A DNA stretch of 64,000 nt from Tenacibaculum todarodis (GTDB lineage Bacteria > Bacteroidota > Bacteroidia > Flavobacteriales > Flavobacteriaceae). Position 1 is the first letter of the stretch. Each line of letters starts with the position of its first letter. The position numbers and the translations under genes are program-made. Positions 35,033 through 44,110 of this stretch are shown in pieces. Below the pieces are notes generated by a model. That model worked only from the letters and a program-made list of their open reading frames with translations. It ran no database searches and was not told where the DNA came from. The stretch spans positions 2,730,001-2,794,000 of the forward strand of contig NZ_CP018155.1 in assembly GCF_001889045.1 (NCBI RefSeq), read 5' to 3'.

Positions 35033-35040
35033 CAAAGATA
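35033..35040 (-). promoter_or_regulatory. -7 promoter box of asnS
   Basis: Minus-strand TATCTTTG, 18 nt before the asnS ATG at 35014. It fixes the start of translation downstream of the in-frame TTG. Confidence 0.6.
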
Positions 35041-35091
35041 CTTTTTTGCGTTAAATTTAGCAATGATAGAAGTGTGAATAAAAAGGTAATT

Positions 35092-37470
35092 TTATTCTGT
35101 AGAATTTTTATCCCCATCTTTGGGAGGAATAATCTTAATTTTTGGCTCTTTAAACACTTTTTCGTTGGCAATTTTGTCTTCAAAAGTTAATAGGAGTGAA
35201 GGCAATAATATTAAATTAGAAGTCATAGCAAAAAGTAATGTTATGGATACTAAACCACCTAAGGCAATTGTACCACCAAAACTAGAAACTGTAAAGACTA
35301 AGAACCCAAAAAACAATACTATTGAAGTGTAAAACATACTTACACCAGTTTCATTTAATGCTGCATAAACTGACTTTTTTATCTTCCAGTCATTCGCAAT
35401 TAATTCTTGTCTATATTTTGCTAAAAAGTGAATTGTATCATCAACAGAAATACCGAATGCAATACTAAATACTAAAATTGTTGATGGTTTTATAGGAATG
35501 TCAAAAAAGCCCATTAAACCTGCAGTTAACAATAATGGTAACATATTTGGCAATAATGAAATTAAAATCATTTTATAAGAACGGAACATCCACGCCATAA
35601 ATAATGAAATTAATATAATTGCTAATGATAAAGAAAAAACTAAGTTTTTAATTAAATAATTAGTTCCTTTTATAAAAACCAATGCTTTACCAGTAAAGGA
35701 AACATTGTATCTTTCCTTCGGAAATTCTTTGTCTACAACACCTTTTAAACGCTCTTGAATAATGTCCATTTTATCGGTACCAATGTCCTTCATAAACGTG
35801 GTAATTCTTGCATAACGACCTGTTGAATCTACAAAATTCTTTAACATTCCAGAATTATTTGTAGAGTTTTTAGTGTATGCAAAAATATGACTTTGCTCTT
35901 GTGAAGTTGGTAGCTGATAATACTTTGGATTTCCGTTGTAATAAGCCTGCTTAGAGTATTTTACTAAGTTAATTACAGAAACTGGTTTCGATAATTCAGA
36001 GAAACTTTCAATAGCTTCATTAATTTTTTCCATCTTTTTTAAAGTGGAAAGTTTCATTACTCCTTTATCTTTTTTGGTGTCTACTAAAATTTCGAGTGGC
36101 ATAATTCCACCAAATTCCTTTTCAAAGAATTTAATGTCTTTATAAAACTGCATTCCATGTGGCATGTCTTCAATTAAACTACCCGAAACTCTAATTTGAT
36201 AAATACCAATAATACCAAATATTATAATTAATACGGTTCCAAAATACACAGAAATTCTTCTGTTTCTAACTGTATTTTCCATCCATTTTACCACATTATC
36301 GATCCATCTTTTTTCAAGGTGATTTAAATGCTTTTTCTTTGGAAGTGGCATAAAACTATAGATGATTGGTATAATCAATAATGCCAAAATGAAAATACTT
36401 ATAATGTTGATTGAAGCCAAAATACCAAACTCTCTAAGTAACTGACTTTTTACAAAAATAAAGGTTGCAAAACCAGAAGCTGTAGTAATATTAGTCATTA
36501 AAGTTGCGTTACCAACTTTAGATATTACACGTTGTAAAGACTTGGCTTGGTTACCGTGTTTTTTTACTTCTTGCTGATATTTGTTGATTAAAAAGATGGC
36601 GTTTGGTACTCCAATTACAATAATTAATGGCGGAATTAAAGCTGTTAAAACAGTAATTTCATAGCCAAATAAACCAATAAAACCGAATGCCCAAATTACA
36701 CCAATACTTACTACTAAAAGTGTTATAAAAGTTGCTCTATAAGAGCGGAAGAAAAAGAAAAAGATTACTGCGGTTGCTAACAATGCAAGTAGTACAAAAA
36801 TCCCTATTTCATCAACAATATTTTGAGAGTTTAAAGTTCTAATGTATGGCATTCCAGAAATACGAACTTCAATATTATTGTCTTTCTCAAATTTTTCAAT
36901 AGTTGGCGTTAATATATTATGAATAAACTCTGGACGTTCTTCAGTATTTACAATACTCTTCTTAATATAAATTGCGGTTTGTATTGTTCCGCCTTCATTA
37001 TATAGTAAGTTATCGTAAAAAGGAAGCTTGTCGAATAGTTGTTGTTTTATTTGATTTACTTCTTCTTGTGTTTTTGGAGTGCCTTTAAACAACGGTTCTA
37101 CAACAAATTTTTGCTTTTTTCTATCTGCTTTTAGTTTTTGAATATCTGCTAAAGACACCGTAAAATCTACTTGAGGAACAGAATCAAATGTTTTAACTAA
37201 TTTGTTCCAGTTATTAAATTTTTCTGGTGTAAATAATGTTGAATCTTTAACTCCTAGAATAATTAAATTTCCTTCTTCACCAAAAATTTCTAAGAATTTA
37301 TTGTACTCAAGGTTTGCTTCATGATCTTCAGGTAATAGGTTAGCTTCAGAGAAAGAAAAACGTGTATTTTTTGTTTGAAGTGCTAAAAAAGTAGTAGCTG
37401 CAGCTATTAATATTAAGACAATAATTCTATTTCTTAAGATTAGGCGGGCTACTTTAGTCCAAAAGTTCAT
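35092..37470 (-). CDS. MMPL/RND family exporter (HAE3-like)
   Basis: This 792-residue membrane transporter of the RND superfamily has twelve predicted helices in two blocks (about 220-385 and 620-770), each after a large extracytoplasmic loop. It resembles the MMPL/SSD group that exports lipids or hopanoids, rather than the tripartite drug pumps. The helix-10 region has SIAFGISVDDTIHFLAKYR with acidic residues for proton coupling, and the first block has PPLIIVIGVPNAIFLINKY. No partner adaptor is adjacent. The gene follows frr and its terminator and precedes asnS; the place is, as I recall, conserved in Flavobacteriia. The substrate is unknown. Confidence 0.88.
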   Translation of the reverse strand: MNFWTKVARLILRNRIIVLILIAAATTFLALQTKNTRFSFSEANLLPEDHEANLEYNKFLEIFGEEGNLIILGVKDSTLFTPEKFNNWNKLVKTFDSVPQVDFTVSLADIQKLKADRKKQKFVVEPLFKGTPKTQEEVNQIKQQLFDKLPFYDNLLYNEGGTIQTAIYIKKSIVNTEERPEFIHNILTPTIEKFEKDNNIEVRISGMPYIRTLNSQNIVDEIGIFVLLALLATAVIFFFFFRSYRATFITLLVVSIGVIWAFGFIGLFGYEITVLTALIPPLIIVIGVPNAIFLINKYQQEVKKHGNQAKSLQRVISKVGNATLMTNITTASGFATFIFVKSQLLREFGILASINIISIFILALLIIPIIYSFMPLPKKKHLNHLEKRWIDNVVKWMENTVRNRRISVYFGTVLIIIFGIIGIYQIRVSGSLIEDMPHGMQFYKDIKFFEKEFGGIMPLEILVDTKKDKGVMKLSTLKKMEKINEAIESFSELSKPVSVINLVKYSKQAYYNGNPKYYQLPTSQEQSHIFAYTKNSTNNSGMLKNFVDSTGRYARITTFMKDIGTDKMDIIQERLKGVVDKEFPKERYNVSFTGKALVFIKGTNYLIKNLVFSLSLAIILISLFMAWMFRSYKMILISLLPNMLPLLLTAGLMGFFDIPIKPSTILVFSIAFGISVDDTIHFLAKYRQELIANDWKIKKSVYAALNETGVSMFYTSIVLFFGFLVFTVSSFGGTIALGGLVSITLLFAMTSNLILLPSLLLTFEDKIANEKVFKEPKIKIIPPKDGDKNSTE

Positions 37471-37522
37471 TTAAAAAAGTTTTAGCAAATATAATTAAAA
37501 GTTTGTTGTTTTTTAAGCAAAA

Positions 37523-37550
37523 AAAAGAGTGTAAAAACACTCTTTTAATA
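37523..37550 (-). terminator. Rho-independent terminator after frr
   Basis: Bases 37523-37532 pair perfectly with 37537-37546 around a 4-nt A loop. On the minus strand a T-rich run follows, 20 nt past the frr stop. Confidence 0.85.
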
Positions 37551-37567
37551 TTGTTATTTGGTTGAAA

Positions 37568-38122
37568 TTATACAGTCATAATTTCTTTTTCTTTTACAGA
37601 AAGTTTTTCTTCAGTGTCTTTTACAAACGTGTCTGTTAAATTTTGAATATCTGATTCTGCTACCTTTTTCATATCATCAGAAATATCTGTTTTTTTGATG
37701 TCGTTATTTGCCTCTTTACGTGCATTTCGGATACCAACTTTTGCGTGTTCAGCTTCAGCTTTAGCTTGTTTTGCTAAATCTCTACGGCGTTCTTCTGTTA
37801 AAGCGGGAACATTAATAATAATGTTTTCTCCATTATTCATTGGGTTAAAGCCAAGATTAGCATTCATAATTGCTTTTTCAATTTCTTGCAACATGTTTTT
37901 TTCCCAAGGTTGTATTGCAATTGTTCTTGCATCTGGAGTATTAACGTTTGCAACTTGACCTAATGGTGTTGCAGAGCCATAATAATCTACCTTAACATTT
38001 GCTAACATTGATGGTGATGCTTTACCTGCTCTAATAGCACGTAATTCTTTAACTAAATGCTCAATTGCACTATTCATAGCCTCTTTGGCTGTGTCTATAA
38101 TAAATTCTGTTTCTTCGTTCAT
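37568..38122 (-). CDS. frr: Ribosome recycling factor
   Basis: RRF, with EF-G, splits the post-termination ribosome. The 184 residues have the family's three-helix plus beta-barrel plan, with HLVKELRAIRAGKASPSML, VDYYGSATPLGQVANVNTPD and EERRRDLAKQAKAEAEHAKVGIRN-like motifs read in shorter pieces. It is encoded 27 nt after pyrH and ends its operon at a clear terminator. Confidence 0.97.
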   Translation of the reverse strand: MNEETEFIIDTAKEAMNSAIEHLVKELRAIRAGKASPSMLANVKVDYYGSATPLGQVANVNTPDARTIAIQPWEKNMLQEIEKAIMNANLGFNPMNNGENIIINVPALTEERRRDLAKQAKAEAEHAKVGIRNARKEANNDIKKTDISDDMKKVAESDIQNLTDTFVKDTEEKLSVKEKEIMTV

Positions 38123-38149
38123 CTTTAGTATTTTTAAAAGATTCGATAA

Positions 38150-38857
38150 TTAATTATCAACTACTGTTCCAATTTGTTCTCCAGAAATCAATTTTAGTAA
38201 ATTTCCTTTTGTATTCATATCAAAAACAATAATTGGAAGTTTGTTTTCTTCACTTAATGTAAAAGCTGTCATATCCATTACTTTTAACCCTTTTTTGATT
38301 ACATCTTTAAAGGTAATAGTATCAAATTTTATAGCATTTTTATCTTTTTCTGGATCTACGTTGTATATTCCATTAACACGAGTTCCCTTTAAAATTGCAT
38401 CAGCATCAATTTCTATTGCTCTTAAAACCGCAGCAGTATCTGTTGTAAAATACGGATTTCCGGTTCCAGCTCCAAAAATAACAACTCTTCCTTTTTCTAA
38501 ATGACGAATTGCTTTTCTTTTAATATATGGTTCTGCTACTTCTTTAATTTCTAATGCAGTTTGTAAACGTGTATGAACATCTTCGTCTTCCAATGCGCTT
38601 TGTAAAGCTAAACCATTGATACAAGTTGCTAACATTCCCATGTGATCTCCTTGTACTCGATCCATCCCGTTTGCTGCACCAGCAACTCCTCTAAAGATAT
38701 TTCCTCCACCAATAACAATAGCAATTTCTACACCTGTTGCTAATACTTGTTTTATTTCTTGAGCATATTCTTTAAGACGTTTTGGGTCAATACCATATTG
38801 TCTATCGCCCATTAAGGCTTCTCCGCTTAATTTTAAAAGAATTCTTTTGTATTGCAT
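38150..38857 (-). CDS. pyrH: Uridylate kinase (UMP kinase)
   Basis: PyrH phosphorylates UMP to UDP in pyrimidine synthesis. The 235 residues show the amino-acid-kinase fold: [41 protein letters not shown] and the nucleotide region [19 protein letters not shown], with [16 protein letters not shown]. It starts a pyrH-frr operon that is separated from tsf by a strong terminator at 38920-38947. Confidence 0.97.
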   Translation of the reverse strand: MQYKRILLKLSGEALMGDRQYGIDPKRLKEYAQEIKQVLATGVEIAIVIGGGNIFRGVAGAANGMDRVQGDHMGMLATCINGLALQSALEDEDVHTRLQTALEIKEVAEPYIKRKAIRHLEKGRVVIFGAGTGNPYFTTDTAAVLRAIEIDADAILKGTRVNGIYNVDPEKDKNAIKFDTITFKDVIKKGLKVMDMTAFTLSEENKLPIIVFDMNTKGNLLKLISGEQIGTVVDN

Positions 38858-38919
38858 AGTTTTGTTGAAAGTTGAGCAAAACTACGCATTTTTTTTGAGT
38901 TTATTTTTTATTGAAATAA

Positions 38920-38947
38920 AAAAACCTCGCAATTTTGCGAGGTTTTT
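38920..38947. terminator. Terminator between tsf and pyrH
   Basis: A 13-bp perfect stem (38920-38932 with 38935-38947) with A-run and T-run ends lies 22 nt after the tsf stop codon on the minus strand. It closes the rpsB-tsf operon. Confidence 0.9.
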
Positions 38948-38969
38948 AAGTAAAGTTTTAAGGATTTAA

Positions 38970-39941
38970 TTATCCTAAAGTAACTCTTTTGAATCCACTT
39001 ACAGAAACATCTCCGTAAGTTTTAACATATTCAGCTACATTTTTCTTTTCATCTTTAATAAAAGCTTGGTCTAAAAGACACTGCTCCATATCTAAAGTTG
39101 TATTGTCAGAAATGAATCTTTCCATTTTCCCTGGTAAAATTCTATCCCAGATTTTTTCTGGTTTTCCTTCAGCAGCTAATTCAGCTTTTGCTGCTTCTTG
39201 AGCTTTTGCTAATACTTCATCAGATAATTGAGACATAGAAATAAATTGAGGTACATTTTTTAATGTTTTCCCTAATCTTCCTAATTCAATATTATCTTTT
39301 TCAATAACAGCAATTCTAGCTTCAGTTTCTGCAGCTACATAAGCAGCGTCAAAATCTTTATAAGATAAAGTTGTTGCTCCCATAGATGCTACTTGCATAG
39401 CAACGTCTTTAGATAAAACATCTGCTTTATCTACAGCGTTAGATAAACCTACTAATGCAGCAATTTTACCAATATGAGTATAAGAACCAACATAAGCAGC
39501 TTCAATTTTTTCGAAAGCTGTTATTTCTAACTTTTCTCCAATAACACCAGTTTGTTCAACTAATTTATCAGCAACTGTCATACCTCCAAAATCTGCAGCT
39601 AAGAAAGCTTCTTTGTCTGCGCAGTTTAATGCGATATCAGCAAATTGTCCACCTAAAGCTACAAAAGATTCGTTTTTACCAACAAAATCAGTTTCACAAG
39701 CTAAAACAATAGCAACACCTTCTGTGTTTGCTTCATTAATTCTTGTTACTGCAACACCTTCTGTAGATTCTCTATCAGCTCTTTTTGCAGCAATCTTCTG
39801 ACCTTTTTTACGTAAGATGTCAATTGCTTTATCAAAGTCTCCTCCAGCTTCAACTAATGCCTTTTTACAGTCCATCATTCCAGCTCCAGTTGCTTCTCTT
39901 AATTTTTTAACATCAGCAGCACTAATCTTTACTGTTTCCAT
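38970..39941 (-). CDS. tsf: Elongation factor Ts
   Basis: EF-Ts recharges EF-Tu with GTP. The 323 residues start with the UBA-like domain (VKKLREATGAGMMDCKKAL), followed by the conserved ETDFVGKNESF motif and two core subdomains; the C-terminus reads MSQLSDEVLAK... and ...TYGDVSVSGFKRVTLG. It is somewhat longer than E. coli EF-Ts (283), as is usual in Bacteroidota. It is cotranscribed with rpsB, 24 nt upstream. Confidence 0.97.
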   Translation of the reverse strand: METVKISAADVKKLREATGAGMMDCKKALVEAGGDFDKAIDILRKKGQKIAAKRADRESTEGVAVTRINEANTEGVAIVLACETDFVGKNESFVALGGQFADIALNCADKEAFLAADFGGMTVADKLVEQTGVIGEKLEITAFEKIEAAYVGSYTHIGKIAALVGLSNAVDKADVLSKDVAMQVASMGATTLSYKDFDAAYVAAETEARIAVIEKDNIELGRLGKTLKNVPQFISMSQLSDEVLAKAQEAAKAELAAEGKPEKIWDRILPGKMERFISDNTTLDMEQCLLDQAFIKDEKKNVAEYVKTYGDVSVSGFKRVTLG

Positions 39942-39965
39942 GTTATTTGTGTTTTTTGATTATAA

Positions 39966-40757
39966 TTATTTTTTTTCTTCAGTAGGTACTTCAGTAACTT
40001 CAACTTTAGCTTCTACAGCTTTAAGAGCTTCTTTTTTAGCAACTTCTTTAGTTTCTTTTACTTTTTCTTTATCTGCTTTTCTGTCAGATAAACCTACAGC
40101 AATCGCATCAGTTACATAAGATAATACTTTATCAATAGATTTAGAAGCATCATCATTTGCAGGAATTACATAATCTACTGGTCTAGGATCAGAGTTTGTA
40201 TCTACCATTGCAAAGATTGGAATGTTTAAGTTTAAAGCTTCTGCAATTGCAATGTGCTCTTTCTTAACATCTACAATAAAAATTGCAGCTGGTAAACGTG
40301 TCATATCAGAAATTGAACCTAAATTCTTTTCTAATTTTTCACGCTGACGGTTAATTTGTAACTTTTCTCTTTTAGATAAAGCGTCGAAAGAACCATCTTG
40401 TTTCATTCTATCAATATGTGCCATTTTCTTAACAGCTTTACGGATAGTAACAAAGTTTGTTAACATTCCTCCAGGCCATCTTTCTGTAATGTAAGGCATG
40501 TTTACAGCTTTAGCTTTTTCTGCAACGATATCTTTTGCTTGCTTTTTAGTTGCAACAAATAAGATTTTACGTCCTGAGTTAGCTATTTTTTGTAACGCAG
40601 CTGAAGCTTCGTCAATTTTAGCTGATGTTTTATACAAGTCAATGATGTGTACACCATTACGCTCAGTATAAATGTATGGAGCCATGTTTGGGTTCCATTT
40701 TCTAGTTAAGTGTCCAAAGTGTACACCACTATCTAATAATTCTTGAATATTTGCCAT
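39966..40757 (-). CDS. rpsB: Small ribosomal subunit protein uS2
   Basis: S2 is a late-assembling 30S protein. The 263 residues contain the family motifs LLDSGVHFGHLTRKWNP, IYTERNGVHIIDL, RWPGGMLTNFVTI and the DTNSDPRPVDYVIPANDDA segment. The final 45 residues form a Lys/Glu-rich tail (KETKEVAKKEALKAVEAKVE) that is longer than in E. coli and is common in this phylum. A 10-bp hairpin lies in the leader between 40789 and 40821. Confidence 0.97.
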   Translation of the reverse strand: MANIQELLDSGVHFGHLTRKWNPNMAPYIYTERNGVHIIDLYKTSAKIDEASAALQKIANSGRKILFVATKKQAKDIVAEKAKAVNMPYITERWPGGMLTNFVTIRKAVKKMAHIDRMKQDGSFDALSKREKLQINRQREKLEKNLGSISDMTRLPAAIFIVDVKKEHIAIAEALNLNIPIFAMVDTNSDPRPVDYVIPANDDASKSIDKVLSYVTDAIAVGLSDRKADKEKVKETKEVAKKEALKAVEAKVEVTEVPTEEKK

Positions 40758-40788
40758 TTTAAAAAATGTGTTTACGTTCTGTTTTCAC

Positions 40789-40821
40789 AATATTTGAGTA
40801 GTTTTTCAAGTCTCAAATATT
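40789..40821 (-). promoter_or_regulatory. Hairpin in the rpsB leader
   Basis: A perfect 10-bp inverted repeat (AATATTTGAG with CTCAAATATT) encloses a 13-nt loop, 32 nt before the rpsB ATG. No T-run follows on the minus strand, so it does not look like a terminator. It could be an S2 autoregulatory element, by analogy with other ribosomal protein leaders, or help mRNA processing. Confidence 0.4.
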
Positions 40822-40900
40822 TAGATACTAAACTGTTTATAATTAATTTATATAACAGTCTCTTGGTAGTATAATTGCCAAAATATATTCGGCAAAAATA

Positions 40901-41287
40901 TTAACGCTTAGAGAACTGGAATTTCTTACGTGCTTTCTTCTGACCGAATTTCTTACGTTCAACCATTCTTGGATCACGAGTTAATAAACCTTCTGGTTTT
41001 AATATAGCTCTGTGTTCTTCGTTTATAGAAACTAACGCTCTTGTAATTGCTAAACGGATTGCTTCTGCTTGACCAGTAACACCACCACCATATACATTTA
41101 CTTTAATGTCATAAGACTCTAAGTTCTCAGTTAACATTAATGGTTGTTGAACTTTATATTGTAACGTTGGAGTAGTAAAGTAATTTTTATACTCTTTTTT
41201 GTTTACAATAATGTTTCCTTTTCCTTCTGAAAGATAAATACGAGCAACTGCTGTTTTTCTTCTACCTATTTTGTGTACAGTTTCCAT
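40901..41287 (-). CDS. rpsI: Small ribosomal subunit protein uS9
   Basis: This 128-residue 30S protein reaches the P-site tRNA with its C-terminal tail. It starts METVHKIGRRKTAVARIYL, has the GGGVTGQAEAIRLAITRAL motif and ends in the basic RKKFGQKKARKKFQFSKR tail. Its ATG overlaps the rplM stop by one base, which gives coupled L13-S9 synthesis. Confidence 0.98.
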   Translation of the reverse strand: METVHKIGRRKTAVARIYLSEGKGNIIVNKKEYKNYFTTPTLQYKVQQPLMLTENLESYDIKVNVYGGGVTGQAEAIRLAITRALVSINEEHRAILKPEGLLTRDPRMVERKKFGQKKARKKFQFSKR

Positions 41288-41742
41288 TATTTAAGATCGT
41301 TAAGGTTAGTAAGTTTAGGTTTTTGTGCGTCTTGACCGTGCTCAGTTCCTGCATATACATACAAGTTTTTGAATAAAGCACTACCTAATTTGTTTTTTGG
41401 TAACATACCTTTTACTGCTTTTTCGATTAATCTTGTAGGATCTTTCTCAAACATTTCTGTTGCAGTAAGTGATCTTTGACCTCCTGGATAACCCGTGTGA
41501 CGGATGTAAGACTTTTCAGTCCATTTCTTTCCAGTTAATTGAATTTTTTCTGCGTTGATAATTACCACGTTATCTCCACAATCTACGTGTGGTGTAAAAC
41601 TTGGTTTGTACTTACCTCTAATTAGCATTGCTACTTTAGAAGCTAGACGACCCAACGTTTGCCCGTCTGCATCAACTAAAACCCACTCTTTGTTTACCGT
41701 AGAGCTGTTTGCTGATACTGTTTTGTAACTTAATGTGTTCAT
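41287..41742 (-). CDS. rplM: Large ribosomal subunit protein uL13
   Basis: L13 is an early-assembling 50S protein. The 151 residues include EWVLVDADGQTLGRLASKVA, VVIINAEKIQLTGKKW, RHTGYPGGQRSLTATEM and KAVKGMLPKNKLG. It heads the rplM-rpsI operon and has a textbook Bacteroidota promoter at 41797-41827, giving a leader of about 50 nt. Confidence 0.98.
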   Translation of the reverse strand: MNTLSYKTVSANSSTVNKEWVLVDADGQTLGRLASKVAMLIRGKYKPSFTPHVDCGDNVVIINAEKIQLTGKKWTEKSYIRHTGYPGGQRSLTATEMFEKDPTRLIEKAVKGMLPKNKLGSALFKNLYVYAGTEHGQDAQKPKLTNLNDLK

Positions 41743-41796
41743 TACACTATTAGTTTTTGTTTATTAATAAAAAGTTTTTCCCTTAAAAAAGGACTG

Positions 41797-41827
41797 CAAA
41801 ATTACAACTATTTATTTGATTGGCAAA
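41797..41827 (-). promoter_or_regulatory. rplM-rpsI promoter (TTTG - 19 nt - TAATTTTG)
   Basis: On the minus strand TTTG (41827-41824) and TAATTTTG (41804-41797) are exactly 19 nt apart, a full match to the phylum consensus. Confidence 0.8.
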
Positions 41828-41865
41828 CACTAATTTAAGTTGTTTTTTTATTGAAAATGAAGTGA

Positions 41866-42303
41866 TTAGGTTTTTCCTACAATTCTAATTGTACTTTTAG
41901 ATTGAGAACTCATAATATTATGCAATCTAGACAGCGTGTTTGCACTGTTTCTAACGTCTAAAAAACCATCGCTATTAATTTTGGTATGCATATCACCAAC
42001 GGCAATACAACCTTGTATTTGAGTGTAATAATTTGCAACATGAATTTTGGCTTCACTTCTTCCTGGAACACCTTTTAATTCCCATAAACTTCTATTAAAT
42101 TTATTTGAGAACTCATAATTTAGATTGTAAAACCCTGAAGGAACGCAAGAAACATTTCTAGCATTATTTTTCCATTCAAGTTCTAATGTTTTACAATCAA
42201 AAATAAGTTTGCTTCCACCGGAAGGTAAATCTTCAAAGACTAATAAGTGCCCTAATATTTCTGGACCAATATAATTGTTTCTGTATAAAACCATTTTTTT
42301 CAT
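41866..42303 (-). CDS. DUF5675 family protein
   Basis: This 145-residue protein has the DUF5675 layout: a strand-rich domain with CKTLELEWKNN, SCVPSGFYNLNY, KGVPGRSEAKIHVANYYTQIQGCIAVGD, including the conserved Gly-Cys-Ile near residue 98. The family is often found near phage or secretion genes in Bacteroidota and its biochemical role is not known to me; a cell-wall or binding role has been suggested by its companions in other genomes. Here it stands alone between rplM and the RluA-type gene, and no phage gene is nearby. Confidence 0.7.
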   Translation of the reverse strand: MKKMVLYRNNYIGPEILGHLLVFEDLPSGGSKLIFDCKTLELEWKNNARNVSCVPSGFYNLNYEFSNKFNRSLWELKGVPGRSEAKIHVANYYTQIQGCIAVGDMHTKINSDGFLDVRNSANTLSRLHNIMSSQSKSTIRIVGKT

Positions 42304-42417
42304 AACATAGTTGTTTTGATTAAACGGTTAAAATTAAGCTACTTAAAACTAAATACATCAGCATTTAAACTGATTATGCTATAGGAAAAACGCTGTAAAT
42401 GGTTTTTGTTGAAGTTT

Positions 42418-44088
42418 TTAAAAATTTGGTTTGATAGAAAATGACATTTTATCTCTAGAAGTTGGATGTAAAAATTCAATAAACTCTGCATGTAAATGCA
42501 ATCTGTTTTTCTTTGTTCCGTATAAGTCATCTCCAATTATAGGAGAGTTTAATCCGTCTTTATGAGCTGCGTGGACTCTTAATTGATGCGTTCTTCCAGT
42601 AATTGGGTAAAAATAAACACGTGTTGTATTGTTTTTTTGTTCAATAATTTCCCACTCTGTAACTGCATTTTTTCCATGTTCAAAACAAACTAACTGTCGT
42701 GGTCTATCATCTAAATCTACTCGTAAAGGCAAGTTGATTTCACCTTTTTTTTCTGTTAGATTTCCTTCTAATAAGGCAATGTATCGTTTCTTAATAGTTC
42801 TGTTTATAAACTGACTTTGGAGTGTTTTGTTAGCTTCTTTGGTTTTTGTTAATAGTAGAATCCCGGAAGTTGCCATGTCAAGTCGATGTACAATTAAAGG
42901 TCCAGTTGCATTTGGATATTTTTCTTTGATTCTTGTATACACTGAATCTGTAATTTCTTTTCCAGGAACCGATAGTAATTCGGCAGGTTTGTTTACCACA
43001 AGTAGCACATCGTCTTCGTAAATGATTTCCAATTCTTTTTCTTCGGAAACATTTTCAATCAATAAATTGGCGTCCATTTCAACGCCTTCTAACATGTGCG
43101 CTAAAATTGGTTTACATCTACTTTGGCAAGCTGGATAATAATTTTTGTGCTTTCGTATTGCTGAATTTGGTGAAATTCCCCACCAAAACTCCGACATAGA
43201 AATTGGAGTTAAGTTATTTAAAAAAGCATATTGTAATAATTTTGGAGCTGCACATTCTCCAGCTCCTGCAGGTGGTTTTATTGCAGGATTGTTAAAGATA
43301 TCTAACAAGTTTTTTAATTCTTTTTGTTGATTTAAAAAAGCATATTTGCTAAACAACGTTTGTTGTAAGTAGTTAGATTTTTCTTTTCGTGCTGTTTTAA
43401 GTGAAGCTATTTTTTCTTCAAAATTGATTAATTCTAGTCTGTTTTTTTTAATTTTAAGATCATAATATTCAACTAGTTCTTTGTAGAAAAATTGATCGTT
43501 ATAACTTTCTTGAGTTAGTTTTTTAATGAGATTATTGAAATCAGAATCGTTTAAAGTTGCTTGTGCATTTTTTTTACGAAGTTTTCTATCCTTTTTAGAA
43601 AGCCTCATCTTTTTGCGTTGTAGTGCTAAATCTTCCGCAATAGTTTCCGTTATTTTTTTTACTGATTTTTTTAATTTGTTATAATTTTTATCTTTTTTAA
43701 GTAAACTTAATTGTCGATTAATTTCATCAATTTCAAGTTCACCTTTTATATAAAAACTGCCTTCGGTTCTCATATTAAAAACAGGAGGAACAAATTTTTC
43801 GGGTAGACTTTTGTCTGCTAGTTTTCCTGAAAAAGCTGCCAAATAACCAATTTCATTCTTTTCATTTTTAACAACTAAAACGCCAAACATTTTTCCAATT
43901 GGCAAGTCGGTTTGTGTTTCATTTAAACCAAAATTATGTTCAAAATCAGTTTGATTTTCTAAATACTCTTGCAGTTCTTTTGCTGCTATTTTAGCAATTA
44001 AACTAGGTTCGTAATAAAACGGAAAGGTAAACTTAGCGGGAAGTTCAATTTCTGAAATATCGGTTTTGAAATGTTGAAAATGTTTCAA
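42418..44088 (-). CDS. RluA family pseudouridine synthase with long N-terminal extension
   Basis: The C-terminal part (about 355-556) is an RluA-type RNA pseudouridine synthase, with the catalytic motif HRLDMATSGILLLTK, then TGRTHQLRVHAAH and IIGDDLYG. The N-terminal 340 residues are not found in E. coli RluA. They contain an alpha/beta part, a long charged coiled coil (about 125-260, very rich in Lys and Glu), and a cysteine-containing stretch (GAGECAAPKLLQYAF and ACQSRCKPIL). Such long forms occur in Bacteroidota. The target RNA cannot be predicted; 23S rRNA or tRNA are possible. It ends the polA operon, 22 nt after the cysteine-cluster gene. Confidence 0.85.
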   Translation of the reverse strand: MKHFQHFKTDISEIELPAKFTFPFYYEPSLIAKIAAKELQEYLENQTDFEHNFGLNETQTDLPIGKMFGVLVVKNEKNEIGYLAAFSGKLADKSLPEKFVPPVFNMRTEGSFYIKGELEIDEINRQLSLLKKDKNYNKLKKSVKKITETIAEDLALQRKKMRLSKKDRKLRKKNAQATLNDSDFNNLIKKLTQESYNDQFFYKELVEYYDLKIKKNRLELINFEEKIASLKTARKEKSNYLQQTLFSKYAFLNQQKELKNLLDIFNNPAIKPPAGAGECAAPKLLQYAFLNNLTPISMSEFWWGISPNSAIRKHKNYYPACQSRCKPILAHMLEGVEMDANLLIENVSEEKELEIIYEDDVLLVVNKPAELLSVPGKEITDSVYTRIKEKYPNATGPLIVHRLDMATSGILLLTKTKEANKTLQSQFINRTIKKRYIALLEGNLTEKKGEINLPLRVDLDDRPRQLVCFEHGKNAVTEWEIIEQKNNTTRVYFYPITGRTHQLRVHAAHKDGLNSPIIGDDLYGTKKNRLHLHAEFIEFLHPTSRDKMSFSIKPNF

Positions 44089-44110
44089 TTTATGTTTTTT
44101 ACTTTAAATG

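Noticed and set aside
35015..35035. TTG start extending asnS
   Set aside because: It lies in the -7 promoter box; the ATG at 35014 is the better start.
41866..42303. DUF5675 as evidence for a prophage
   Set aside because: No integrase, structural, lysis or attachment sequences are found around it.
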